Positions 1 to 11,575 of a stretch of 64,000 nt of DNA are shown here, piece by piece. Every line of letters starts with the position of its first letter. Position 1 is the stretch's first letter. The stretch lies in NCBI GenBank assembly GCA_002104905.1, contig MCFE01000413.1, positions 1 through 64,000 on the forward strand. The letters are read 5' to 3'. The stretch is from Basidiobolus meristosporus CBS 931.73 (taxonomy: Eukaryota > Basidiobolomycota > Basidiobolomycetes > Basidiobolales > Basidiobolaceae). Both the position numbers and the translations under genes were made by a program. Under the pieces are notes generated by a model that worked only from the letters and a program-made list of their open reading frames with translations, searched no databases and had not been told where the DNA came from.

Positions 1-560
1 AGTAGTAATAAATCCTCAAAGCCCTTATTACTGATATTAGTGGAAATGCGCCACTTCTCTAGCCACAACATTATATCATTCACCAGTAGATGGATTACTG
101 GGCCCACTTGGCTCCATAACATATCCTTGGCATTTGTTTCAACTGGTGTTGTCTCATTGCATAAAAGGATTTGACTGGGCTCATACATGATACTGTTGTT
201 AGGGGAGATAGGCTCAAAATCCATCATTGAACCTTCTTTGTCAGAGCTATCACTCTGTGTGCCATATTCAGAAGGCTGAGGTGAGCCTAAAGGCGTCACA
301 AACTCACCTGACTCAGTTTGCACAAGGTGATAAAGATGGCCAGGTGTCAATATAGAAGTATCAACTGGCTGGCAAGATAATGTTGGTACAGTAGCAACCA
401 ATGAATGGTCAAATATGACTTGGATGGCAAAACACTGGCCATGATCCATGTAATACTTACTATGCTGTCTGTGTGCTTCATGGCTGAGAGGCTTGCCACA
501 ATAGCCACATGGTCTTTTTTCTCTTCTCTTACGGTGTTGAGTCAAAGTAGTCTTGTCCAT
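1..560 (-). CDS. N-terminal part of TNP2-type CACTA transposase, cut by window edge
   Basis: An uninterrupted minus-strand frame runs from an ATG at 560 to the left edge, about 186 codons without a stop. Near the start is a finger-like motif, CGYCGKPLSHEAHRQH (two Cys, then spaced His). An acidic, Ser-rich stretch follows, then a segment ending in LWLEKW. The same protein is found decayed at 11,855-13,245 and 48,590-50,303, where it continues into recognisable TNP2-family transposase. The role is therefore inferred as the transposase of a CACTA-like DNA transposon, cutting element ends in the nucleus. This copy is the best preserved in the N-terminal part, since the other two are full of stops and frameshifts. 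The catalytic part lies outside the window, so activity cannot be judged. Confidence 0.7.
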   Translation of the reverse strand, partial: MDKTTLTQHRKRREKRPCGYCGKPLSHEAHRQHSKYYMDHGQCFAIQVIFDHSLVATVPTLSCQPVDTSILTPGHLYHLVQTESGEFVTPLGSPQPSEYGTQSDSSDKEGSMMDFEPISPNNSIMYEPSQILLCNETTPVETNAKDMLWSQVGPVIHLLVNDIMLWLEKWRISTNISNKGFEDLLL

Positions 561-639
561 GGGGCAAACAGTTTGACCTTCAACAACTTGATGCTATTAT
601 ATCACTTTTTGGTCAATACTCATGTGAATAAGGGCAAAA

Positions 640-1155
640 TACGGCCAACACTTCTCAAGTGTGAATGTGTGTGGGGTGTTCACTGGGTGCAATAACCTCT
701 GGCAAAAGCTTGCTAGGAATACTGGGTCTTTTGTCTAATCTAATGTGAAGGGGGATAAAGCCTCAAGCTTGTCAAGGGAAAACTATTGAACTACAATCCC
801 CAACTTAGTTGGCATCTTAACAAAAGTTTATAATGGCTTTGACATCCTTTGAGATGACAATGTACTAAAGCTTCCAAAGTCAAAACAACTGTAAACTCCA
901 CCAACAGGGACTTGATAAGAATGCAGCTTTGACCAATAGTTACAAAGACTTAAAAGTATCTTTGCCTGTACAAGAACAAACTTGGGAAAACAAACAAATA
1001 TAATAAAATATATCTACTCTGAGTATTCCTCACAAGTAGTGCCTCCACGGTCAGTTGGCTGTCAGCGCGGTTTCCTGGGAGTATTGTCAGGTCTGAGTCA
1101 GAAAATAGTGGTCATAGGTAGCGGTGATCTCACTAATCAATAAGTTGGAATATTG
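640..1155 (-). repeat. Unclassified dispersed repeat R, copy 1
   Basis: This stretch matches 35,669-36,215 in inverted orientation over its length with many mismatches. TNP2 homology stops at about 638, where R begins, so R interrupts or is joined to the CACTA-like element. No protein is recognisable. It contains no obvious terminal inverted repeats. It could be part of an LTR or a non-coding section of a larger element. Confidence 0.55.
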
Positions 1156-1687
1156 AAAGAGGGATGATTTATTTTAAGGGATAGCCTCCCTTATATATTT
1201 TTTTGCTGCTCAATTTCTTGCTAGAAAATACTTTCCAGAAGTTTCAAGAAGGTAGTAAACAGCCAATCACGTCATTGTGTACTCAAAATAGCGCAAATTC
1301 TTGGCAGATTGTTCCATGAGACATAGTAGCACCTAGCCAATCAGGTAGTGTTAATATGAAACTCCTGTGTCATGTGGTTGCCCCTTATGGTAGTAGGATA
1401 GGGGGGTTATGAAACCAAGATGGTCACATGACATGGGCACTGTTGGGGGTACTTGCCTTATATGGTAACTATCTTATCTTGGTATCTTGGCAAGGAATAG
1501 GAATAGCTTGTGCAATGGGATAATAGTGACAAATAGTTTGTCAGGTTGCATGTAATAATCACATAGACAGAATAGAAAATATTGCAATATGGGATGATAC
1601 TAATATAGGGGGGGTAATCCTTTTTAGGGAAGTGGATGTATGAGAATGAGCACATCTGCCTGTGGGTGTCACTGTGACCCCACTACA
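1156..1687. other. Unassigned AT-rich stretch, possible LTR or promoter segment
   Basis: No coding region is seen. Read on the minus strand there is a TATATAAGG box followed about 15 bases later by an AATAAA-type signal, an arrangement seen in LTRs. The block 1,085-1,687 begins with TG and ends with CA, but no target duplication flanks it. The assignment stays open. Confidence 0.25.
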
Positions 1688-2177
1688 CTGTTGGGTTCCC
1701 ACCAAAGTTGTGGAACCAGAGCATTAGAGCAGAAATACTTATTGAGTGGTGGATTTTAATGGAGTTACTTGTTGAGTGTGGGGTTGGGCTTAATGTTAGT
1801 GTAGGGCATAGAGACTTGCATAGGTCAATACAATTGGCAATTGAGGTACAACTGAAGTTTCAACGGAAATAAATCAATTTGTATGCATGAAAAGTAAGAG
1901 AAACAGTTGAATCAAGAAGTAAGGAGTGTGAAAAGAGGCAATAGCCAATCAATTCACACAAACATAGGAGGCAATAGAGTGTCTGGGATCAGAAAGTGAG
2001 CAAACTGGCAGGGAACCAATCAAAAGCCACTTATACATTGTTGTGTTGAAAAATTTTGACAAAGTTTTTTGTGAAATCTGGGGTGCAATTATTTTTCAAC
2101 GGTCTCTAGATGGTGTCCTGACAAGATCAGTACCTCTCAGTCACCGGACATTAACTTTGTGACAACCTTTTGATGGG
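1688..2177 (+). mobile_element. Element X, 3'-terminal fragment
   Basis: This is homologous to the minus-strand block 13,246-13,720 and, up to about 2,000, to 37,725-38,023. It holds only the end of the X open reading frame and its 3' flank. The homology stops at ...TTTTGATGGG, the same point at which the 13,246 copy stops, so this is probably the true end of the element or repeat unit. It abuts copia-1 sequence directly. Confidence 0.6.
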
Positions 2178-2199
2178 ATCTTCTCTATAATTTTTCATA

Positions 2200-4290
2200 G
2201 GGTTTTGTATTGTTCAAGTGTACCATCAGCCTTATACTTTGTCTTAAAGACCCATCTGCATCCAACTGATTTTTGGTTGATAGGTATTTTGACTAAGTCC
2301 TAAGTTTGACCTTCCATCAGAGCCTGATATTCCTCAATCATTGTAGATCTCCAAAACCTTGTCTGAGGGCTTTTTAGGGCCTCTTTTACAGTCTGGAGCT
2401 CATCAATATGGTCTGAATAGGCTTAGGCTAAGTTTGTACCTTCATTTATATAGTAATGTGGGCTATTTCTTGTCCAGTTGGATCTCCAGGAAGTTGATAC
2501 AGGAATGATCACTTCTGGGATATACCTGGGAGCTGAATCAGGCTGAACCATGTTTGTAGAGTCCTCCAGAGTGAAAAAGCTTTCATAGTTTTGCTCTGAT
2601 TCAATCTTCAATATTGGTGGACTTGAGATCAAGTTTTTGTCGTCATCTGATGTCAGTTCTTGTAAGAATTTTGAATTTTCATCAAATATCACATCCCTGA
2701 GCTTGATAAGCTTCTTTGCTTTGGTATTGTAGAGTCTGTATGCTTTACTCTCATTGCAGTAGCCCAAAAATATATTTTTTTTGCTTTTTGGCTCAAATCT
2801 TAACTGATTTCTTGGCAGTTTTTGGCATATGCTGTGTACCCAAATATTCTTGGATGTTCTGCACTTGGTCTGTACCCATACCATGCTTAAAATGGAGTAG
2901 AATCATAACGTATCTTGCTATAACTCCTATTTTTAAGGTATACAACTGTGGCAACTGATTCCAGTCAAAAATAATTTGATCATTTTTGATCATGGATTGT
3001 GGATCCTGACGTAACAATTTTTGATCTGTTAACATGTTCTGCTACTCCATTTTGCTGTGGGGAGTATGGTACAGCAGTCTCTTGCTTTATCCCATGAATT
3101 TTGCAGAAGTGGATGGAGAGTTTTGAGGTGTATTCTCCACCATTGTCAGAGCCTATTTTCTTGATTTTTTCACCAGTTTCTCTCTCCACCATGACTTTAA
3201 GCTCACTGAGTTTAGACAGAGCTTCTTCCTTTGTATCCATGAAGTAGACCCATGTGTATTTTGTATAATCATCAATAAAAGTGACCAAGTACTTCATCCC
3301 ACCTAAGGATGAATTTTGCACAGGTCCACACAGATCTGAGTGAATTAGATCTAATTTTTTCTTAGTTTTGATTAGCCCAGAGCTCTTGAACAGTTGCCTG
3401 GCTTGATTCACTAACATGTAGGCTTCACAGAGCTCCAAATTAGCTGGGAGACCAATTTTTACTCCGGAAATTAGCTGATCTCTGATCATTTTGCACAAAT
3501 AATCAAAATTGATGTGCCCAAATCTCCTGTGCCAAAGCACTGTTGTTTCTTCTTTCAAGTTACTTATATTGGCTTCCAGATATGATGGAATATAAGTTAA
3601 CTTATGCAGATTGTGATCTCTGATACCCAAAGTAATATGAGCACCATTGTGATTAGTGAACCTGCATCCAGAATGCCAAAGCTGAAGCCTAGTCCTTCTG
3701 CTGTGGCCTTGCTTACAGATAGTAGGTTTCTGGCTATTTCTGATACATAAAGTGCTTCTTTAAAGGTCTGTGTACGGCTTCCATCACTGCTTCTAAGGTT
3801 TACTTGGATAGTTCCTTCTCCCACTGCATCAAGTGTTCTATTGACACCTGTGAAAAACTTCTTCACTGGAGTTTCTTGGTATTCATTAAAAGTTCTTTTT
3901 GGTATGTAAAGTGTTGGGATGCTCCAGAATCAATGTACCACAACTGGGAATCCTTGTTTGTGGCCATATTTAGTGCAGATATGAATAGTCTATCTTTGGT
4001 TGTTGCAGCTTTTCCATATGCAGGCTTCTTTTGCTGATTATCTCTGTTTTTGAGACACTGGTCTGGTGTATGTCCTTTCCTCATGCAGTAGTTGCAAAAC
4101 AGGTTGCTGTTGCCTTTGTAAGGTCTTGGGTACCTTCTTTGTTGATTATCATTGCTTATTAAGGCATTTTCTTCTTCCTTCTTATTGGCACTTGATTTCC
4201 TTATTTCCAGGCAACAGTTTAATACATTTAGACAACTTCACTGTATGTCCATTTTAGGCTCAGGGACAATTAATTTCCTCATATGGACTC
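2200..4290 (-). pseudogene. Copia family 1 gag-pol fragment (zinc knuckle to start of RT)
   Basis: On the minus strand the order is: gag zinc knuckle (CNYCMRKGHTPDQC, near 4,085), protease (YIDSGASQHF), GAG-pre-integrase (LWHRRFGHINFDYL), integrase core with FIDDYTKYTWVY and SDNGGEYTS, the PYSPQQNGVAE region, then the linker GIFLGY-like block and the beginning of reverse transcriptase (about 2,210). Several frameshifts and stops break it. Most of gag and all of RT/RNase H are missing. The right end abuts a plus-oriented LTR, which is the wrong orientation to be this element's own 5' LTR. It is a dead Ty1/copia remnant. Confidence 0.85.
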
Positions 4291-4295
4291 TGTAT

Positions 4296-4638
4296 TGTTG
4301 TAAAAGCTTGTAATTCCACCTAAATATTTACCTAACTTAGTCACTTAGATCATTACCATCAAATCCTGGAGAATACTGACCAAATTCCTTGTTGGGATTT
4401 ACTTAGAATATTTTCACCAAAATACCAGGTACCCAGAACATTCTCAAAGCTGTTCAAACAGCCCAAAGCTTTGCACACATGTTCTTGGGACCTTCCTTAA
4501 CCTATTCAATGTGTTTGTTATGTCAAGACCATGTAAAAGTATAAATGCTACTTTTACATTCAATAAATCATTAAGTGAAAAACACATAATCTACTTGTTC
4601 TCCTAATCACTTCAAATATCTCCAAGACTCTTGCAGCA
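4296..4638 (+). repeat. Copia family 1 LTR
   Basis: This 343-bp LTR starts TGTTGTAAAAGC and ends with a decayed CTTGCAGCA (ancestral end ...TTACAACA). In the true orientation it carries TATAAATG followed by AATAAA, a plausible promoter and polyadenylation signal. The flanks TGTAT / TATAT agree at 4 of 5 bases, so it may be a solo LTR. Confidence 0.8.
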
Positions 4639-5473
4639 TATATGAGGTAAAAGAAATGCCCTATATTGGGCTAAGTTAAGGACTTGCCATTTATGCCTGA
4701 TCCAGATTACCCTCATTTCCTGGCATTATAGCACATATAACATTGCCAAAAAAATATTTTTGATCTACTCTGAGCTGAGATGGTCTGCTACCACTTGACC
4801 ACATCTGTTTAGTGATTCAAATCCACAAAAATGGTCTAGCATGGTGTTCTTTGTCTTCTTTAAGTAGGAGTAACTATTTTTTGGACTGATTACTTCATTG
4901 ATGGTGGATTCAGAGTCCATTTGCTTCTTGATTTACCCAGTTTGGTATCTGAGAGTACCATAGGCTGTTTGGTAGCTGTTTTTAGATTGCTTCTACTGAT
5001 CTGGATTGATGCAGCTGCTTTTGTCTTATCAGAATATACTTGTAGAGTAGCAATTGTGCTTTTCTGGTTGTGAAACTCTCCTTAATAAGGGCTTTGATTA
5101 TCCTTATTCTCCTGATAGTTATTTTCGACCTTGAACATGGTTTGCAAGTTTAGCTGAAGTTATCATTGTCTCAAAGTCCATAAAAGCCATCTGATTGCTC
5201 CTTGACCTTTTTCTTTCAGCTCCATAGACAGCAGACATCAGGACTCTGCATTAGATAATCTGCTCCAATATATACTACAATAACTGACAGATCTTGTTGA
5301 GGTTTCAAGGATCTTCTGGGGTTTCTGGCATGAGAACTTTGTACAAATGGCTCCATGGAACATATCTGCATTGCCAGATAGTCCAAATATAGCATACATA
5401 GGTTTTGGCTCCATTTTGGAAGCACACCAAGTTGCGGTAGTAGTATTTTCCCTTTTTCTTCTTTTTCTTTTTT
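4639..5473. other. Unassigned repeat-like sequence between two LTRs
   Basis: No recognisable domain is present. A 90-codon minus-strand frame (5,216-5,488) starts Lys-rich and matches nothing I know. The stretch is CpG-poor like the flanking transposons and may be an internal part of a copia element too diverged to recognise. Confidence 0.3.
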
Positions 5474-5518
5474 TGCCTTAGAGTTCAAAACTGAATATTT
5501 GACCTTAAATTACATATA

Positions 5519-5871
5519 TGGTGTAGTAATTATTAAGTTATCACCTAAATATTCCTGCTAACTCAGTCACATAGATCTTGTTCTTTGATTAGCATTCTGT
5601 GCTGACCAAATTTCTTGTTGCAATTTACTTCAAATATTTTCACCAAAATACCAGGTACCCAGAACATGGGAATTCTCAAAGTTGTCCAAAAGCCCCCAAA
5701 CTTTGTACACATACTCTTGAGACCTTTCTTAGCAAGCTCTACATGTTTGCTTGCTCTACTTTATCTATAAATATATATACCATACATTTGATCTATAAGC
5801 CTACAAGTGAATAACATGAAAATTCTCTAGTTCTCCACATGACTTCCAATACTCCTCAGAATATTGCAGCA
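5519..5871 (+). repeat. Solo LTR, copia family 1
   Basis: A diverged LTR (TGGTGTAG... to ...TTGCAGCA) lies within gag sequence. The gag match resumes on the other side, and TATA is shared at both edges, as expected for a target duplication in the original CATATATAGA. Confidence 0.7.
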
Positions 5872-5923
5872 TATAGATGGCACCTGGATGAAGAATTAAG
5901 AAAATCAAGCACCAACCCAAAGG

Positions 5924-6272
5924 TATTGTAAGAGTCTTGAAGATATTGGAAGTGATTGGGAGGACAAGTAAATTATGTGGTTTTCACTTAATGATTTATT
6001 GAATGTAAAAGTAGTATTTGTACTTTTACATGGTCTTGGCATAAAAAACACAGATAATAGGCTAAGGAAGGTCCCAAGAACATAGGCTCAAAGTTTAGGG
6101 CTGTTTGGACAACTTTGAGAATTCCCATGTTCTGGGTACCTGCTATTTTGGTAAGAAAATTTTAAGTAAATCCTGACAAGGAATCTGGCCAGTATTCTCT
6201 AGGATTTGAAGGTAATGATCTAAGTGACTAAGTTAGGTGAATATTCAGGTGGAGTTTCTGATTTTTACAACA
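5924..6272 (-). repeat. Solo LTR, copia family 1, TSD AAAGG
   Basis: This 349-bp LTR in minus orientation (TATTGTAAGAG... to ...TTTTTACAACA) is flanked by AAAGG at 5,919-5,923 and 6,273-6,277. Gag sequence continues across it. It arose by insertion followed by LTR-LTR recombination. Confidence 0.85.
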
Positions 6273-7851
6273 AAAGGAAGTGGAGAATGCTTCAGTAGGC
6301 AATGATAACCAACAGAGGAGATATCCAACACCATTTAAAGGCAATGGCAACCTGTTTTGCAACCACTGCAAAGGACAGAACACACATTGGACTGGTGCCT
6401 CTAAAAGAGAGATAGCCAGCAGAAAAAGCAGAAATATGGGAATGCTGCACTAACTGAAGATAGACTATTAATATCTGCACTCAATATTACCACAAACAAG
6501 GATTCTCAGATATGGCATATTTTATCTAGAGCATCTCAATATCTTACATTCCAAAAAGAACCTTTTACCTAATATCAAGATATTCATATTGAAAAGGCTT
6601 TCATAAGTGACAATAAAACACTTGATGCAGTGGGAAAAGGAACTATCCAGGTAAACCTTAGAAGCAGTGAAGGGAGCAACTCACTTGCCTTTAGAGAAGT
6701 ACTCTATGTAGCAGAAACAGCCACAAACCTACTATAAGTAAGCAAGACCACTAAAGAAGAACTCAGATTCAGCTTCAACAGTTCTGGATGTAGGATCACT
6801 GATCAAAATGGTGCTCATATTGCTTGGGGTATCAGAGATCAGAATCTGTGTAAGTTGACCTATATTCCATCACATCTGGAAGCCAATATAAGTAACTTAA
6901 CAGGAGAAACACCAATGCTTTGGCCCTGGAGATTTGGGCATATTAATTTTGATTATTTGAAAAATGATCAAAGATCAGCTAATTTCTGGGGTAAAATTGA
7001 TCTCCCAGCTAATTTGGAGCACTCTAAGCCTGCATATATGGGAATCAAGCCCTGCAACTGTTCAAGAGCTCTGGGTTAATCAAAATTAAGAAAAAATTTG
7101 ATCTAATTCACTCCAATCTGTGCGGACTTATGCAAAATTCATCCTTAGGCTGAATGAAGTATTTAATCATCTTTATCAATGATTATAAAAGATACATGTA
7201 GGCATACTTGATGGAGAAAAGGAAGAAGCTCTGTCTAAGCTGAGGGAACTTGAAGCCATAGTAGAGAGAGAAACTGGTTAAAAAATCAAGAAATATGCTC
7301 TTACAATGGTGAATAATATAACTCAAACTCTTCATCCACTTCTGCAAATTCATGGGGTAAAGCAAGAGACTATTGTACCATACTCCATACTGAAAAATGG
7401 AGTAGCAGAACATGTAAACAAATCAATAATTCATATGGCAAGATTTATGATTCATGATCAAAAATTATCCTTTGATTTTTGGGCAAAATAAGATGCCAAA
7501 GCTTTATATCATAAAAATAGAAGTTATGGCAGAATACTTTGCGATTCTACTCCATTTGAAGCATGGTATGTATACAGACCAAGTGCACAACAACCAAGAA
7601 TATTTAGGTGTGCAGCATATGCCAAGAAACTACACAGTAATCAGGCAAAATTTGAGCCAAAGAGTGCAAAATATATATTTTTGTGCTACTGCAATGAGAG
7701 TAAAGTATATAGACTCTACACTATCCAAGCAAATATGCTGATCAAGTCCAGGGATATGTTTTTTGATGAAAATTCAAAATTCTCACTGAAAATTGCATCA
7801 GATGCGTGGTAAGGGCCTTGTATCAGGCCTAGAGTCCAGAACCAAAGATTC

Positions 7852-8200
7852 TGTTGTAAGAGTCTTGGAGATATTAGAAGTGATTTGGGAGGACAGGTAG
7901 ATAATGTGGTTTTCACTTAATGATCTATTGAATGTAGAAGTAGTATTTATAATTTTGCATGGTCTTGGCATAACAAACATGTTGAGTAGGTTAAGGAAGG
8001 TCCCAAAAACATGCGTGCAAGGTTTGGGGCTATTTGCATAACTTTGATAATTCCCATGTTCTGGGCACCTGCATTTTGGTGAAATTATTCTAAGTAAATC
8101 CCAACAAGGAATTTGGTCAGTATTCTCTAGTAATTGAAGGTAATGATCTAAGTGACTAAGTTAGGTAAATATTTAGGTGAAATTACAATTTTTTACAACA
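7852..8200 (-). repeat. 3' LTR of a minus-strand copia-1 remnant
   Basis: The LTR runs TGTTGTAAGAG... to ...TTTTACAACA, in minus orientation. The sequence to its right (8,201-8,335) is the 3' end of copia-1 pol on the minus strand, so this is that element's 3' LTR. Confidence 0.8.
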
Positions 8201-8337
8201 CTCACACTCAGCTAAATGTTCATACTGACTAGTCCTAATTTTGACCTAAGATATTTGAACTTGTCTCTAGCTGATGGTGAGGTAAATATATGTGCAATCA
8301 TTTGCTCTGAAGGACATTAAACTAAGCTAACTAAGTT
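8201..8337 (-). pseudogene. Copia family 1 pol 3'-end remnant
   Basis: The minus strand matches the end of pol at 55,925-56,017 (RNase H tail: LARDKFEYHR-like, then the last codons before the LTR). It is cut at 8,338-8,341 by the Harbinger A terminus. Confidence 0.7.
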
Positions 8338-9069
8338 ATTAGACTTGTTCCATTGTACCGTGCCAGGGTGTGCGGCGCAATCTGCAGTTGTAAAGAACAA
8401 TTGGGCATGATATTATAGCTACCAGAAGGCAGGATTGCTCTTGGACAATTTTGCACTATGTGGGACAATCTTGCACACTATGGCACAATCTGACATGATG
8501 AGGTTGGCACGGATGATTGCGCCAACTTGTAATGTTTGCATCACATGCGCAATCCAATACCACTATAATGGCAGGTAAAATCCGGTATTTGGATATGTTT
8601 CTTTAATGTAAATGGAAATAAATGTGTATCACACTATAAACTACACTGATACTTACCATTTTGGTTACCCTCACTCCAATTGGATGGTATCTCAGTGGTT
8701 AATTGGTCCAAAAGTATCCTGAAGCTGGCAGCCCCCAACTGGCTCATTGACTACTGAAAAAGCTACCTGATTTGCCATCAAATATCCCATTTTGCCCATT
8801 GAGCAAGTAAATCCCTGATCCTAGTGATTGGACAAGGTGTCATAGCTAGCATGCAAGCAATTGTGTAGGTGCAAAACAGATCCAATAGCTGCACTGGTAT
8901 CACAGATGACGTATATATATGCAGGGTGTTTATTTATAGGGGTTCTGTCTCAAATGTGAGATGACCTTGATATTACTTATATCAAAAATTTGATGATCAC
9001 TGATTTGCAATGGCTCAATTTGGATCGCAAAAAAAAAGGGTTGTTGGGATCATTACAAATGTGAGCAAT

Positions 9070-10332
9070 TCAAAGTGATTGCATCATCTTCTCCTGGGTT
9101 TTTTTTCTCACAGGGATTACTACTGAAGCATTTGGTAGTGACTCACTTTGCACACCTATACTACTTCCTGGCTGACTATCATCTTGGCTACTTGTGTATT
9201 TGTAGTCAGTATTTTGCCTCCTAGTTGATGAGTGCAATGCTGCAGCTTGGCCACGCTGAATTGTTCCAACCAAACCAACTGAACCCGCCTGTAGTGCCAC
9301 GTGCTGACGCATTCTTTTACTTGCCAAGGGCTCCGGTGGTTGAGGCACTTCATGTTGGTCATCATCAGTCAGTTCACCAGAAGTAACTTGCTGATGGTCA
9401 GGCAAAACGGCACGCGCAGGCGCGCCTTGACGTGTTGAGATGGCCCTTGGCTGAGTTTGATGTGATGCCACATGTTGACACGACTTGGTCCGCTCCAATG
9501 GACATGTGTCTAAATGAGCAGTTTGGCAAGTTCTCGTAGTTTTGCTCTGAAGCGCAAGCGTTGACGCAACACGCCTTGACTCAACGCAGGGTGTTCTGGT
9601 AAAGGGTGTTGGCGTGGTCTGGACTGACGTGCGCCGGCGTGCTGTGGTTGCAAGTGATGGTAGGGAATCCACCAAGGTGTGCTGGCGCAATCTGGACAAT
9701 GTTGCTTGCAGTCTGTATTCTTCCTCCTGAAGCTCACCATCTGATCCCTCAAGGTATTCACTTACCCTCTGTCTGATACTATGGAGCTGTTGCCTGGATG
9801 AGACCTGTGTATATTGCTCTTGGAAGCCACTTAGCTCTACTAATATATCATGTAGTACATTAGTCATTTGAGGCAAAAACTCATTCAAAATCTCTTTGGT
9901 TCCCAAAGTTGAGGCACAAACGGATGCGTCCAACCCGTACTGTGCAAATTGCGTGCAAAATTGTTCCTGCGTGGCTTCTTTGTCAAATCCCCTCACTCTC
10001 AGCTCATTCTTGATTTCAATACTTGTCTTGTTATATATCTTTTTACATACATTGGCTGGCATCTTGATGTAGAACTCATGCCACAGCTTTCTACTCAAAT
10101 TATTCCATCTTTGTCAACTCTCCAAGGTATCTAGTTCTGCTAGATTAATCAGTAGTGCCCAAATATCTGTATGAAGGCTCATCATAGACACTTGGGCCAT
10201 ACTAAAATCATTTGGCAAGAACTTGAACGGATCTGACATCAACTTCTCCAGTCCGGACCTTGCCTGTGAGCCGGGGGATGGGTTTTGTCTGGGTTGTACT
10301 AAAGGTGAGTTGAGACTTGGTATGGGGACCAT
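9070..10332 (-). CDS. Harbinger accessory protein (ORF2), one stop in frame
   Basis: A 342-codon open frame (10,098 to 9,070) is preceded in the same frame by 73 codons (10,332-10,114), separated only by a TGA near 10,105. Copy B has a Gln codon CAA at this site, so the ancestral codon may have been CGA, giving TGA in one copy and CAA in the other. The N-terminal part contains W-rich spacing (IWALLINLAEL, KLWHEFYIKMP, IYNKTS) that could be a Myb/SANT- or trihelix-like DNA-binding module, as in the second protein of Harbinger elements. This is inference. The rest is low-complexity, rich in Ser, Thr, Gln and Arg. It would act with the transposase in the nucleus, binding element ends. It shares the spacer at 10,333-10,691 with the transposase, which suggests a divergent promoter. 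Confidence 0.7.
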
Positions 10333-10691
10333 AGCAACGGATTTGGATACTTATACAGCAGTATATTGGCATCAACCTGGTCTTATATGAAATATATATG
10401 AAAACTAATGTGATTGTTGAATTTTCCATATATTATGCATGATGCATCTCAGATTGCATTGACATGGATCAGATCACATCAATTGCAGATTTCCTATTTG
10501 ATTATAGACCTATGATTAAAGCATCAATAAAAGTACCAAGGCATTGTTTGCAGATGACTTTTGCAACATAATGATGGGATACATGGCAATTGATGGAGAT
10601 TTAACCATAATGTATTAAAAATCAGATAAATAACACAGATTGCGCCAAATCAATTCAAACAGCCTCCATAAAATCATCCATCAATTTTAAT
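10333..10691. promoter_or_regulatory. Divergent spacer between Harbinger A genes
   Basis: An AT-rich, non-coding 359-bp spacer separates the divergent ORF2 and transposase starts. The equivalent in copy B is about 43,616-43,920. It probably carries promoters for both genes; no single box is convincing. Confidence 0.4.
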
Positions 10692-11575
10692 ATGACTTAC
10701 TCATCTGAATGGTCTTTTCTCATCAATCCCATCACTACCACTGGATTTCCTTTTGACACACTGGAGGAGATCTATTCCAAGTACTGTGGACCATCAACCC
10801 CAATCTACTCAAGGAGATCCCTTGTTAAGCTTCTCTGCTATTACAAGGACTATTGCCCTACAAGGTTTCATCCCACCATCCATGGCAACAAAAGTCCTAG
10901 AAGCTTTCACTCCCAGCTGACAGCAATGGAGAACTACCTTGCAGAGGGTATGAATGACTTAGAGCAAGCTTGAATACTAGGTTCAGAAGCTCCAAAAGAC
11001 TTCCATATCCCAGAGTGTTCAGCAACAGGTTCCATACCAGGAGTATTATGGATACCTTCCCAGTGAGGATTAACAGACCTTCTAGAGGGCAGAGGCACTT
11101 TTATTCTGGCAAGTACAAGGCACACTGCGTGAAGTTTCAAGCACTGTCTGATGTTGAGGGTAACATCATCTGGTTTAGTGGGCCATTTGCTGGAAGTAGG
11201 CATGACAAAGCACTCTGGGTAGGGAATCATCATGAATTCAGTAGAGGGGAGAGATGTATGGCAGACATAGCCTATATTGGAGAGGATTGTCAGAGATTAG
11301 GATGTATTACAGCTTATAGGAAGCCAAGAAATGGTATGCTCAGCAGGAAGCAGAAGCTCTACGATGAGATATTTAATCATTTCAGAGTGAGGGTAGAGCA
11401 CACATTTGGATATCTGAAGAGATTCAGCATATTGGCAGGTAGATGCAGTGGAAAGTCATATTTAGGAGAAAACAGCAGAATAGGTAAAGTAGTTAAGATA
11501 CTTATTGATGCACAGTATGCTCATACAAGAAGACATCCACTGAGAGAAATGTGTCTGGAGCATTATAAAGAGTAA
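10692..11575 (+). pseudogene. Harbinger transposase (DDE_4-type), one frameshift
   Basis: Two adjoining frames (10,692-10,973 and 10,970-11,575) encode a DDE_4-type nuclease. The visible acidic residues are: D in MDTFPVRINRPS, the RHD of GPFAGSRHDKALW, AD of CMADIAYIGED and E of RVRVEHTFGYLKRF, so the putative catalytic set appears kept. Copy B reads through the junction (LEQAWNTRF) where copy A has lost one G at about 10,971 (GCTTGAATA versus GCTTGGAATA). The break is therefore a single-base deletion and this copy cannot make the full enzyme without frameshifting. The protein would cut and paste the element, creating 3-bp duplications. Total length is about 295 residues, short for the family. 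Confidence 0.85.

Larger units (their letters stand above)
5474..7800 (+). pseudogene. Copia family 1 gag to integrase fragment, split by two solo LTRs
   Basis: Short gag matches at 5,474-5,518 and 5,872-5,923 continue at 6,273 into the gag zinc-knuckle region, a decayed protease, the GAG-pre-integrase (about 6,830-7,080, ending near LWPWRFGHINFDYL) and integrase pieces (HGVKQETIVPYS, 7,350-7,385; FDENSKF near 7,765). Stops and frameshifts are frequent. RT and RNase H are absent. The interruptions at 5,519-5,871 and 5,924-6,272 are LTRs of the same family. After 7,800 a short gag piece (7,805-7,851) reappears out of order, which shows rearrangement. Confidence 0.8.

Noticed and set aside
1680-1690. 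CACTA terminus (CCACTACAC)
   Set aside because: No partner inverted repeat or duplication was found, and it lies at a junction with element X; probably chance.
4296-5871. A small complete LTR element bounded by 4,296-4,638 and 5,519-5,871
   Set aside because: The second LTR has copia-1 gag on both sides, so it is a solo insertion, and no primer site follows the first LTR.
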